From positions 1-64,000 of the forward strand of contig DASQSE010000154.1 of the NCBI GenBank assembly GCA_035642535.1: a DNA stretch of 64,000 bases, written 5' to 3'. Source of the stretch: Jatrophihabitans sp035642535 (GTDB taxonomy: Bacteria; Actinomycetota; Actinomycetes; Mycobacteriales; Jatrophihabitantaceae). Position 1 is the stretch's first letter. Each line of letters starts with the position of its first letter. A program made the translations under genes and the position numbers. A model generated the notes under the pieces. The model saw nothing but the letters and a program-made list of their open reading frames with translations, made no database searches and had not been told where the DNA came from. Shown piece by piece: positions 36,426 through 44,440 of this stretch.

Positions 36426-37634
36426 TCAGTGCGGCACCGCGAGACCAGCCGCCGTGAGGACGACGCCGCTTGCGCCGGCTGCGATCAAGGTCAGGACGAT
36501 GCCGCGGCGCAGCGCGAGCAGGACGACTGCCGCGCCACCGAGGACGGCGTACTGCCACGGCTCGCTCAAGGCGAGCGCGAGCGGCACGGCGGAGCCGAGG
36601 ATCGCGCCGATCGCGGCTGGTCCGGCGCCGTCCAGGAACGCTCGCGCACGCTCGTCGGCGCGGATGCGGTCGAAGCGGTCGGCGCCGAGCAGGATGAACG
36701 CGAATGACGGTGTGAAGGCGACGGCGGATGCGAGCAGTCCGCCTCCGACGCCGGCCGCGGCGTAGCCGACCACGGCGACGGTCTGCACGACGGGTCCGGG
36801 CGTGATCTGGCCAAGCGCGACGGCGTTGAGGAACTGCCCGCCGCTCATCCAGTGATAGTGATCGACGGCGTCGCTCTGCATGAGCGGGATGATCACGAAC
36901 CCACCGCCGTAGGAGAGCGCGCCGACCTTGATCGCGACCCAGCACAGGCTGAGCAGCGCGCCGCCGCCCGTCACAGCCGTAGCCGCGAAGAAGGGCACTG
37001 GCGAGATCCCGGGCGCACCGGTGCGGAACCGGCCGGCGGAGCAGGCCGCAACCTCGACGGCACCGCAGCCGAGCAGGACGAGCACGAGCCAGGGTCCGAT
37101 CGTCGCCGCCGCGACGCCGCCCGCGACGAGGTAGCCCGCCCAGCGCACGCGGTGGTTGCGTCGGGCCCAACTCGACGGCGCCAGACTGAGGCCGGCCTGC
37201 ACCGCAACCGCGGCCACCGCGGCGCCGGCCCCCGCGCCTGCGCCGAGCACCCACCGGGGCGGGGCGCCGGTGAAGAACAGCGCGGCGAGCGCGAGGATGA
37301 CGATCAGCCCGGGGACGATGAACGCCGCGCCGCCGACGAGCGCGCCGGGGCGACCGCGAAGCCGCCAGGCACAGAAGATCGCGAGTTGGGTCGACGCCGG
37401 GCCGGGCAGCAGGTTGCAGGCTGCGATCGCGTCCTCGAACTCGGCGGCGTCGATCCAGCCGCGCTCCTCGACGCAGAGCCGACGGAGCAACCGGATGTGC
37501 GTGGGCGGGCCGCCGAACCCGATGCAGCCGATCCGCCCCCATTCGCGCAGCACCGTGGACAGCCGCGGCGGTTCGGACACGGAACCGGATTCTGCCGGAC
37601 GGCTGATCGCGGGTCGCCGACAAGTTGCAGACAT
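36426..37634 (-). CDS. chrA: Chromate transporter (CHR family)
   Basis: 402 residues from ATG 37634; a GTG at 37580 would give a 384-residue protein with the usual short N terminus, and I cannot choose firmly. Two homologous CHR halves are present: WGRIGCIGFGGPPTHI with LLPGPASTQLA, and IKVGALSYGGGFVIIPLMQ with ALGQITPGPVVQT. About 10-12 membrane helices. The family exports chromate in exchange or with protons and confers resistance, though many genomic copies have unproven substrates. Confidence 0.88.
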   Translation of the reverse strand: MSATCRRPAISRPAESGSVSEPPRLSTVLREWGRIGCIGFGGPPTHIRLLRRLCVEERGWIDAAEFEDAIAACNLLPGPASTQLAIFCAWRLRGRPGALVGGAAFIVPGLIVILALAALFFTGAPPRWVLGAGAGAGAAVAAVAVQAGLSLAPSSWARRNHRVRWAGYLVAGGVAAATIGPWLVLVLLGCGAVEVAACSAGRFRTGAPGISPVPFFAATAVTGGGALLSLCWVAIKVGALSYGGGFVIIPLMQSDAVDHYHWMSGGQFLNAVALGQITPGPVVQTVAVVGYAAAGVGGGLLASAVAFTPSFAFILLGADRFDRIRADERARAFLDGAGPAAIGAILGSAVPLALALSEPWQYAVLGGAAVVLLALRRGIVLTLIAAGASGVVLTAAGLAVPH

Positions 37635-37734
37635 AACGGGCATCTGCGACTCTGACCGCGAATCAAGCCGAGACGCGCCGTCCCGGCAATTTCCGAGGTG
37701 CGCGTCTGCGCCCGATTTTGTTGTGAGGTGGCCC

Positions 37735-39030
37735 GTGTCCTCGGCTGTAGGCCCCTCCATCGCGCGGCGGTTGCTCGCCGCCTGCACCGTGGTCGCGCTC
37801 GCCGTCCTCGCGCTCGTCGCCACCCAGCCGGGCGCCGGCGCCGCGTCGCGGCTGCCGCAACTGCTGTCGGGTCACGGCGTCGACCTCGGCTGCGCCAACC
37901 CGGCCAACCACACGGCCGACCGGCTGCTGCCCGCCGCCCATGGACAGGGCATCACCTGCTTCGCGAAGGCCGTCTCCGCGAACGGCCTGGGTCCGGCCGT
38001 GATGAAGGGACCGGTCGGCCTCGGCCCCTCGCAGATCCAATCCGCATACAAGCTCGCCGGCCGCAACGCGGCCGGGCGCACCGTCGCCATCGTCGACGCG
38101 TACGACGACCCGAAGGCCGAGTCCGACCTCGCCGTCTACCGGAGCACGTACGGGCTGCCTGCGTGCGCGACGGCCAACGGCTGCTTCCGCAAGGTCAACC
38201 AGTCCGGTGCCGCCGGCCCACTCCCGGCGCGCGACTACGGCTGGGCCGTGGAGATCAGCCTCGACCTGGACGCCGTCTCGGCCGCCTGCCCGAGCTGCCA
38301 CATCCTGCTCGTCGAGGCCAATACCCCGACTGACACCAACTTGATGACGGCGGTCGATGCCGCGGTCTCGCTCGGTGCCACCGCTGTCTCGAACAGCTAC
38401 GGCGGCGCCGAGGACGCCACCGAACTCACGTCCGACACGCACCTGAACCACCCTGGCGTCGCGATCACCGCATCCTCCGGGGACAGCGGGTACGGCGTCT
38501 CGTGGCCGGCAGCGTCCCAGTACGTCAGCGCCGTCGGCGGCACCACCCTGGCGACCGCGGGCAACTCGCGTGGTTGGACGGAGACCACCTGGTCCGGCGC
38601 GGGCAGCGGCTGTTCTGCCTTCGAGCCGAAGCCGTCCTGGCAGCACGACAGCGGATGCGCGCGGCGCACGGTCGCCGACGTGTCCGCCGACGCCAACCCG
38701 TCGAGCGGGCTCGGTGTCTACGACACGTTGAATGCCTGCGGCACGTCGTCGTTGTGCGACACGCTCATCCGGCTCGGCCTGGTGCAGGGGCTGGACGGCT
38801 GGGCGCAGGTGGGCGGCACCAGTTTGTCCTCTCCGCTGGTCGCGTCCGTCTATGCGCTGGCGGGGAACAGCGTCACCTACGGCTCGTACCCATACGCGCA
38901 CACCGGCGCGCTCTTCGACGTGACGTCCGGGTCGAACGGCTCGTGCGGCGGCTCCTACCTTTGCACCGCCGGCCCCGGCTACGACGGCCCGACCGGCCTC
39001 GGTTCGCCGAACGGAACCGGTGCGTTCTAG
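37735..39030 (+). CDS. Secreted S53-family (sedolisin) serine-carboxyl peptidase
   Basis: 431 residues; GTG 37735 follows a GAGGTGG. Signal peptide about 8-37. The sedolisin catalytic set is visible: Glu173 and Asp177 (EISLD), Asp250 (ASSGDSGYG), Ser363 (GGTSLSSP). The mature domain begins around GLGPSQIQSAY (about 95). Only some 60 residues separate the signal peptide from it, far less than the usual 150-200-residue propeptide. Six or more Cys suggest disulfides. It is followed 19 bases later by a close paralogue. Confidence 0.88.
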   Translation: MSSAVGPSIARRLLAACTVVALAVLALVATQPGAGAASRLPQLLSGHGVDLGCANPANHTADRLLPAAHGQGITCFAKAVSANGLGPAVMKGPVGLGPSQIQSAYKLAGRNAAGRTVAIVDAYDDPKAESDLAVYRSTYGLPACATANGCFRKVNQSGAAGPLPARDYGWAVEISLDLDAVSAACPSCHILLVEANTPTDTNLMTAVDAAVSLGATAVSNSYGGAEDATELTSDTHLNHPGVAITASSGDSGYGVSWPAASQYVSAVGGTTLATAGNSRGWTETTWSGAGSGCSAFEPKPSWQHDSGCARRTVADVSADANPSSGLGVYDTLNACGTSSLCDTLIRLGLVQGLDGWAQVGGTSLSSPLVASVYALAGNSVTYGSYPYAHTGALFDVTSGSNGSCGGSYLCTAGPGYDGPTGLGSPNGTGAF

Positions 39031-39049
39031 GCGCGCGTCCGGTTAAGTG

Positions 39050-40288
39050 ATGTTTGTGATTCGACGGACGATGCTGGCTCTGCTCGCGGCGCTGGCGGCT
39101 ACTACGACCGCGGTAATCGCGGCGCCCGCTGGAGCCGGCGCGGCGCCGCGGCTGCTGAGTGGCTTGCTGCCCTTCGGCTGCGCACGCCCCGGCGCTGCGC
39201 AGGTGACCTGCTTCGGGGCGGTGCTGCGCGGGGTCGGGTTCCTCGCGCCGGACATCACGCCGGGCCCGGTCGGTTACGGGCCGACGCAGATCCGCGGCGC
39301 CTACAAGCTGCGCGGCACGCTGGCGCACGGCCGGACGGTCGCGATCGTCGACGCGTACAACGACCCGAACGCGGAGTCCGATCTTGCCGTCTACCGCAAG
39401 GCGCGCGGACTGCCGTCGTGCACGACGGACAACGGCTGCTTCCGGAAGGTGAACCAGAACGGGGGCAAGGCATCGCTGCCCCAGGGCGACTACGGCTGGG
39501 CCGAGGAGATCAGCCTCGACCTGGACGCGGTGTCCGCGACCTGCCCGAGCTGTCACATCCTGCTCGTCGAGGCCAACGCGCCCAACACCAAGCCGCTCAT
39601 GACCGCGATCGACACCGCGGTGCGGTTGGGCGCGGACGCCGTCTCGGCGAGTTGGGGCGGTCCCGAGGACAGCTCCATCCTGCGCGCCGACTCGCACCTG
39701 AACCATCCGGGGGTGCCGATCGCCGCGGCCGCCGGCGACTCCGGCTACGGTCCGCAGTGGCCCGCGTCGTCCCGCTTCGTCACGGCGGTCGGCGGGACGA
39801 CCTTGCGGCACGCGACCACCTCCCGTGGGTGGTCGGAACAGGTGTGGGTGGGTACCGGCAGCGGCTGCTCGAGGTTCGAGCGCAAGCCGTCCTGGCAGCA
39901 CGACGACGGGTGCAACCGGCGCACGATCGCCGACGTGGCCGCCGTGGCCAACCCGGCCACCGGGCTCGGCGTGTACGACACGTACAACAACTGCTCGCCC
40001 GTGCTGCCGCTGTCGTGCGACACGCAGATCGCGAGCGGCCTGGCTCAGGGGATGAATGGTTGGGCGCAGATCGGCGGCACCAGCCTGTCGGCGCCGATCA
40101 TCGCGTCGGTGTACGCGCTGGCCGGTAAGCATCACAAGGCGCGGTGGGCCTACCAGCATCGAGGCGCGCTCTTCGACGTCAGGTCCGGCTCGAACGGGAC
40201 GTGCCAGCCGGCCTACCTGTGCACCGCCCGGAAGGGATACGACGGGCCGACGGGCCTCGGCACCCCGCACCGGCTCGGCGCCTTCTGA
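39050..40288 (+). CDS. Secreted S53-family (sedolisin) peptidase, tandem paralogue
   Basis: 412 residues from ATG 39050 (a GTG 3 bases earlier is also in frame). Signal peptide about 6-32 ending AGAGAAP. Catalytic residues: Glu153/Asp157 (EEISLD), Asp in AAAGDSGYG, Ser in GGTSLSAP. Long stretches agree with the preceding gene (RTVAIVDAY, CPSCHILLVEAN, KPSWQHD, GYDGPTGLG), so they are tandem duplicates, still both intact. The propeptide region is even shorter. A hairpin terminator follows. Confidence 0.88.
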   Translation: MFVIRRTMLALLAALAATTTAVIAAPAGAGAAPRLLSGLLPFGCARPGAAQVTCFGAVLRGVGFLAPDITPGPVGYGPTQIRGAYKLRGTLAHGRTVAIVDAYNDPNAESDLAVYRKARGLPSCTTDNGCFRKVNQNGGKASLPQGDYGWAEEISLDLDAVSATCPSCHILLVEANAPNTKPLMTAIDTAVRLGADAVSASWGGPEDSSILRADSHLNHPGVPIAAAAGDSGYGPQWPASSRFVTAVGGTTLRHATTSRGWSEQVWVGTGSGCSRFERKPSWQHDDGCNRRTIADVAAVANPATGLGVYDTYNNCSPVLPLSCDTQIASGLAQGMNGWAQIGGTSLSAPIIASVYALAGKHHKARWAYQHRGALFDVRSGSNGTCQPAYLCTARKGYDGPTGLGTPHRLGAF

Positions 40289-40300
40289 TCTTCAGCAAAT

Positions 40301-40345
40301 CGGCGCGGGGCCACCAGATGTCCTGGCTCTGATGGCCTCGCGCCG
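40301..40345 (+). terminator. Hairpin terminator after the sedolisin pair
   Basis: CGGCGCGGGGCCA (40301-40313) pairs with TGGCCTCGCGCCG (40333-40345) with one mismatch, 13 bases after the stop codon. The rest of the gap to 40473 shows no gene. Confidence 0.65.
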
Positions 40346-40473
40346 AGTTGCCCGCCGCCGCTTCCCTTCCACGCTTCGGCGGACGATGCAAACGTTAACC
40401 CGCGCGCGAGACGGCATAAAGGGACCAAAGTCCATCTTTCCGGCGCTAATGGCCTGCGCGTTAGCGTGGATCG

Positions 40474-40926
40474 GTGCCCGTCCTGCTAGTCGTCCACCAC
40501 ACCACGTCGCCTGCCCTGCAGTCGCTGCTCGAATCGGTGCTGGACGGCACCCGGGCCGAGGGCATCGAGGGCGTGGACGTCCGGGTCCGGCCGGCGCTCA
40601 CCGCGACGGCGGTCGACGTCCTCGAAGCGGACGGATTCGTGCTCGGCACGCCGGCCAACATCGGCTATCTCTCCGGTGCGATGAAGCACTTCTTCGACGG
40701 CGTCTACTACCCGACCCTGACCGCGAAGCCGGGGGCACCGTACGGGCTCTACGTGCACGGGAACAACGACACCGAGGGCGCGATCCGGGCTGCCGAGTCG
40801 ATCACCAAAGGCATGGGCTGGGAGCGGGTGCACACGCCGGTAAGTGTCATCGGCGCCCCGGCCAAGGACGACATCGAGGCGTGCTGGGATCTCGGCGCCA
40901 CGGTCGCCGCGACGCTCGCCGGTTAG
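40474..40926 (+). CDS. Flavodoxin-like NAD(P)H-dependent FMN reductase
   Basis: 150 residues, GTG start. VLLVVHHTTSPALQSLLESV is a phosphate-binding first strand and loop, GTPANIGYLSGAMKHFFD matches the flavin-contacting loop of flavodoxin/WrbA-like reductases, and YGLYVHGNNDT is the next loop. It likely reduces quinones or flavins in the cytoplasm. It ends in a 4-base convergent overlap with the pentapeptide gene. Confidence 0.8.
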   Translation: MPVLLVVHHTTSPALQSLLESVLDGTRAEGIEGVDVRVRPALTATAVDVLEADGFVLGTPANIGYLSGAMKHFFDGVYYPTLTAKPGAPYGLYVHGNNDTEGAIRAAESITKGMGWERVHTPVSVIGAPAKDDIEACWDLGATVAATLAG

Positions 40927-41699
40927 CCGAGCCCGCCATCCCCGGGAGCGGTAGGGGACGGGTCGCGGCGCGTCGCGGCCAACTGCGGCTGCGTCAAGTA
41001 GAGCGCCGCGCTGAGGTCTGCGCCGCGGACGTCTGCGCCGCGTAGATCGGCGCCGAGCAGGTCGGTGCGGAACAGATCCGTGCCGCGCAGGTCGGCGCCG
41101 ATCAGCCGGGCGTTGCGCAGATCGACGCGGCGCAGGTCGGCAGCACGCAGATCGCGGCCGGACAGGTCGGCACCGCTGTGGTCGGGTGCGTCGGCGCCGC
41201 GGACGAGCAAACTCGCCCGGCGCAGCAGCGGGGCGACCTCGGCGCGCAGCTGGTCGACGTCCAGTTCGGCCAGCGCAGCAGCGTCGCCGGTCGCCAGGCT
41301 CTCGACGCGCGCCTGCGCAGACAGCAACTCGTCGTGCACCGACCGCGCATCCGGCCAGCTCAGGGCCGCCCCGACGTACCAGAGCAACTCGTGCAGGTGC
41401 CGCATCGCGCGAAACGCCGCGAACATCGGCCGGGCCAGCTCGGGGTGCGCCCGCCAGTCCTGCCCGCCGAAGGTCTGCTGCGCGATCCGCTGACCGGCGC
41501 CGAAGCAGTCGTACGCCGCGCAGCCGGCGAAGCCCGCGGCCGGGAGGCGGTCGTGAATCGAGCAGCGGAAGTCCGGATGGAGCTGCACGCAAGGCGTCCC
41601 GGCCGGCTTGTCGATCGCGAAATCGGCCGATCGGGTGAACGGCAGCGCCACGCAGCACAGCGCGAAGCAGTGCGTGCAGTCGGCCCGTAGCTCAGTCAC
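40923..41699 (-). CDS. Cys-rich pentapeptide-repeat protein
   Basis: 258 residues, GTG start overlapping the sigma-factor stop (GTGA). The first 70 residues hold eight Cys (CTHCFALCC, PCVQL, FRCSIH, GFAGCAAYDCFGAGQ), like YkgJ-type metal-cluster domains. The middle is helical. Residues about 175-240 form A(D/N)LxX repeats (ADLSGRDLRAADLRRVDLRNARL and on) that fold as a right-handed quadrilateral helix. Function unproven; some pentapeptide proteins protect gyrase. Coupled to a sigma factor and exporter. Confidence 0.85.
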   Translation of the reverse strand: MTELRADCTHCFALCCVALPFTRSADFAIDKPAGTPCVQLHPDFRCSIHDRLPAAGFAGCAAYDCFGAGQRIAQQTFGGQDWRAHPELARPMFAAFRAMRHLHELLWYVGAALSWPDARSVHDELLSAQARVESLATGDAAALAELDVDQLRAEVAPLLRRASLLVRGADAPDHSGADLSGRDLRAADLRRVDLRNARLIGADLRGTDLFRTDLLGADLRGADVRGADLSAALYLTQPQLAATRRDPSPTAPGDGGLG

Positions 41700-42667
41700 T
41701 CACCCAGCAATACATCAGGCAGCCCGAACGCCGCGAACAGCCGCGGCTCGAGGAAGGCGTAGATGCGCTCGATCGCGCCGTCGCGCGTCTCCAGGACCTG
41801 GATGCTGTGCGCACGCAGCCGCCCGTCCGCCTCGCGCGTGTAGGCACCCACAGCGGGGCAGCCGTTCGCCCGGATCGGGACGAAGCGTCGCTCCGCCTCC
41901 ATCGCGCGCTCGGTCAGGAACGCCAGGACGGCGTCGTAACCGCTGAACCACGTCGGGATCGGCGGCATCTCCAACTGGACGTCGCGGCGCAGCAACCGGG
42001 TCAGCAACGCCATGTCGGCGGTTTCGAATGCCTGCACGTACTGGTCGAGCAGTCGCTCGTCGACGTCCGATGTCACCGTGATCTCCTCCTCGGATGCCGC
42101 GTTGCCGGCGAGCTGGGCGCGGGCGCGCTGCAGGGCGCTGGTCACGGCCGGCACAGTCATGTCCAGGACGTCGGCCGTGTCGGCAGCGGACATGTCGAGC
42201 ACGTCGCGCAGCAGCAGTGCCGCCCGCTGCCGAGCCGGCAACTGCTGCAGCGCCGCGACGAACGCGAGCCGGGTGCTTTCCCGGCGCACGGCCACGGCGG
42301 CCGGGTCGTCCATGCCGCCCGACACGGCCGAGTCGGGCAGCGGCTCGAGCCAGGGGATCTCGGTGCGCCGGTCGGCCAGCGCATACGGCCCGTCCGCACT
42401 CGGCCCCCCCAGTCCGGACGGCAGCATCCGGCGTCCCTTGTTCTCCAGCGCCGTCAGGCACGCATTGGTCGCGATGCGGTAGAGCCAGGTCCGCATCGAC
42501 GCGCGTCCTTCGAACTGCGGGTACGCGCGCCACGCCCGCAGGTACGTCTCCTGCACCGCGTCCTCGGCGTCGTGGAAGGAGCCGAGCATCCGGTAGCAGT
42601 GAACGAGCAGCTCGCGCCGATGCGGATCGCTGCGCTGCGCGAACTCGGCCTCGTCAGCCGACTGCAT
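41696..42667 (-). CDS. ECF sigma factor with C-terminal SnoaL-like domain (SigG type)
   Basis: 323 residues. Region 2 (LLVHCYRMLGSFHDAEDAVQETYLRAWR, with the DAEDAVQ motif) and region 4 (LPARQRAALLLRDVLDMSAADTADVLD) flank a linker, then an NTF2/SnoaL-like domain (about 205-320). This layout is that of the SigG/TIGR02960 type, where the extension is thought to modulate the sigma factor and no anti-sigma is encoded. Overlaps the upstream exporter by 14 bases and the downstream pentapeptide gene by 4. Confidence 0.88.
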   Translation of the reverse strand: MQSADEAEFAQRSDPHRRELLVHCYRMLGSFHDAEDAVQETYLRAWRAYPQFEGRASMRTWLYRIATNACLTALENKGRRMLPSGLGGPSADGPYALADRRTEIPWLEPLPDSAVSGGMDDPAAVAVRRESTRLAFVAALQQLPARQRAALLLRDVLDMSAADTADVLDMTVPAVTSALQRARAQLAGNAASEEEITVTSDVDERLLDQYVQAFETADMALLTRLLRRDVQLEMPPIPTWFSGYDAVLAFLTERAMEAERRFVPIRANGCPAVGAYTREADGRLRAHSIQVLETRDGAIERIYAFLEPRLFAAFGLPDVLLGE

Positions 42668-44066
42668 CGAGCACGGCTTCCGGTTGCGGCTCCACGACGA
42701 CGACGCGCCGGGCCCGGGCGACGAACGCGCCCACCAGCGCCCCGGCGATGGCGATCGCCGCGGCGACGTAGAGCGCCGGCGCCACGCCGTCGCGGAACGT
42801 GTCCGGGCCGGCGTAGCCGCCGCGCGCGGCGAACACCGCCGACACGATCGCGATGCCGAGCACGCCGCCGAGTTGGCGAACGGAGTTGAACACCCCGGCG
42901 GCCTTGCCGACGTATGCCGCCGGCACCGAGTTCATGACCGCATTCTGCCCGGACGGCAGCGCGAGCGACGTCCCGCATCCGGCGATCACCAGCGCCGCGA
43001 TCGACGACGTGTACGGGCTGGCCTGCGCGACGTTGTGGGCGAGCCAGCCCATCCCAACGCCCTGCAGCGCCAACCCGCTGACGAGCAGCGGCCGCGACCC
43101 GATGCGGTCGCTCAGCGCACCGGCGAGCGGGGCGAACACGAACAGCGTCGTCGTCCACGGCATGAAGCGCAGTCCGGCGGCGAGCGGGCTGTAGCCCAGC
43201 GAGATCTGCAGGTACTGCGCGAACAGGAAGACCGTCCCGAACAGCGAGGTCGTCAGCAGCAGCGTCGCGCCGTTGCCGGCCGAATAGGCCCGGACGCGGA
43301 ACAGCTTCATCGGCAGCATCGGCTCGCGCACCCGCAGCTCCCAGGCGACGAACGCGATCGCGAGGATCGCGCCGCCGGTCAGCGTGCTCAGCACCTCGGC
43401 GCTCGACCAGCCGACCGCATCCGCGCGGATCAGTCCCCAGACGACGCCGAGCATCGCGGTCGACGCGAGTACCAGGCCGGCCAGGTCGGGCCTGGTGCGC
43501 TCGCCGCGGCTTTCCGCGATGTGCCTCAGCGCGAGCGGGATGACGACGGCGCCGATCGGCACGTTGATCCAGAAGATCCACTGCCACGCGATGCCCTCGG
43601 TGACGGCGCCGCCGACGACCGGACCGCCGACGACCGCGAGCCCGGTGAGCGCGGTGTAGATGCCGACGATCGGCCCGCGCTTCTCCGGCGGGTAAGCGGC
43701 GGTGAGCAGCGCGACGGACAGCGGCATGACCAGCGCCGAGCCGACCCCCTGTGCGGCGCGCGCCGCGATCAGTGTCGCGGTGTTCGGGGCGAGCGCGCAG
43801 GCGGCCGACGCTACACAGAACAGCGTGATGCCGATGACGAACATCCGGCGCCGGCCGTACCGATCGCCGAGCGCGGCGCCGGTGATCAGCAGTACGGCGA
43901 AGGTCAGGCTGTAGGAGTTGACGGTCCAGTCGAGCGTCGTGATGGACGCGTGCAAGTCGTCGCGGATGGCGTTGAGCGCGGTCGCGACGACGAGTTGGTC
44001 GAGGGCCACCATCAGCGCAGCGGTGGCGGTGAGCGCGAGTACCCAGCGCTGCATGCGGGTTGTCAT
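42654..44066 (-). CDS. MFS transporter, DHA2 family (EmrB/QacA-like)
   Basis: 470 residues, about 14 hydrophobic helices. MVALDQLVVATALNAI at helix 1 and GDRYGRRRMF for motif A, with WRW-like WQWIFWINVPIG between helices 5 and 6, identify a DHA2 drug:proton antiporter. First gene of a three-gene operon with an ECF sigma and a pentapeptide protein, which suggests inducible export of a toxic compound together with target protection; the latter is inference. Confidence 0.88.
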   Translation of the reverse strand: MTTRMQRWVLALTATAALMVALDQLVVATALNAIRDDLHASITTLDWTVNSYSLTFAVLLITGAALGDRYGRRRMFVIGITLFCVASAACALAPNTATLIAARAAQGVGSALVMPLSVALLTAAYPPEKRGPIVGIYTALTGLAVVGGPVVGGAVTEGIAWQWIFWINVPIGAVVIPLALRHIAESRGERTRPDLAGLVLASTAMLGVVWGLIRADAVGWSSAEVLSTLTGGAILAIAFVAWELRVREPMLPMKLFRVRAYSAGNGATLLLTTSLFGTVFLFAQYLQISLGYSPLAAGLRFMPWTTTLFVFAPLAGALSDRIGSRPLLVSGLALQGVGMGWLAHNVAQASPYTSSIAALVIAGCGTSLALPSGQNAVMNSVPAAYVGKAAGVFNSVRQLGGVLGIAIVSAVFAARGGYAGPDTFRDGVAPALYVAAAIAIAGALVGAFVARARRVVVVEPQPEAVLDAVG

Positions 44067-44146
44067 GCCCGTACTGACCAGGCGCGGGCGCGGAACTAAT
44101 CGCGCGCCGACGATGAGTTTTCGCGAGTTGCCTAGTCTGCCGTGTC

Positions 44147-44440
44147 ATGGATGATGCGATCGTGGTGCGCTATCGCACCAAGCCGGAGACGGCCGAGGAG
44201 AACCAGCGGCTGGTCGAGGCGGTGTACGCGGAATTGGCGCTGCGCCGTCCGGAGGGCCTGCGCTACTCGACGTTCCGCCTCGCCGACGGCGTGACGTTCG
44301 TGCACGTCGCGGCCGGTCCGGGGCGGGCTGTGCTCGGTGAGGTGGCTGCGTTCCAGGAGTTCCAACGCGGCATCGAGGAGCGGACGGAGAAGGGGCCCGA
44401 CGCGGTCGCGGCGACGCTGGTCGGAAGTTATCAATCGTAG
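44147..44440 (+). CDS. Small dimeric alpha-beta barrel-like protein
   Basis: 97 residues. The strand-helix-strand pattern (AIVVRYRTKPETAEENQRLVEAVYAEL, YSTFRLADGVTFVHVA, FQEFQRGIEER) resembles ferredoxin-like antibiotic-biosynthesis-monooxygenase folds, but no catalytic signature is clear. It is divergent from the MFS operon and overlaps the imuB end by 10 bases. Function unknown. Confidence 0.65.
   Translation: MDDAIVVRYRTKPETAEENQRLVEAVYAELALRRPEGLRYSTFRLADGVTFVHVAAGPGRAVLGEVAAFQEFQRGIEERTEKGPDAVAATLVGSYQS

Noticed and set aside
42684..44099. Long open frame on the plus strand opposite the MFS exporter
   Set aside because: Low-complexity Arg/Asp/Gln-rich translation mirrors codon bias; the minus-strand exporter has clear helices and motifs.
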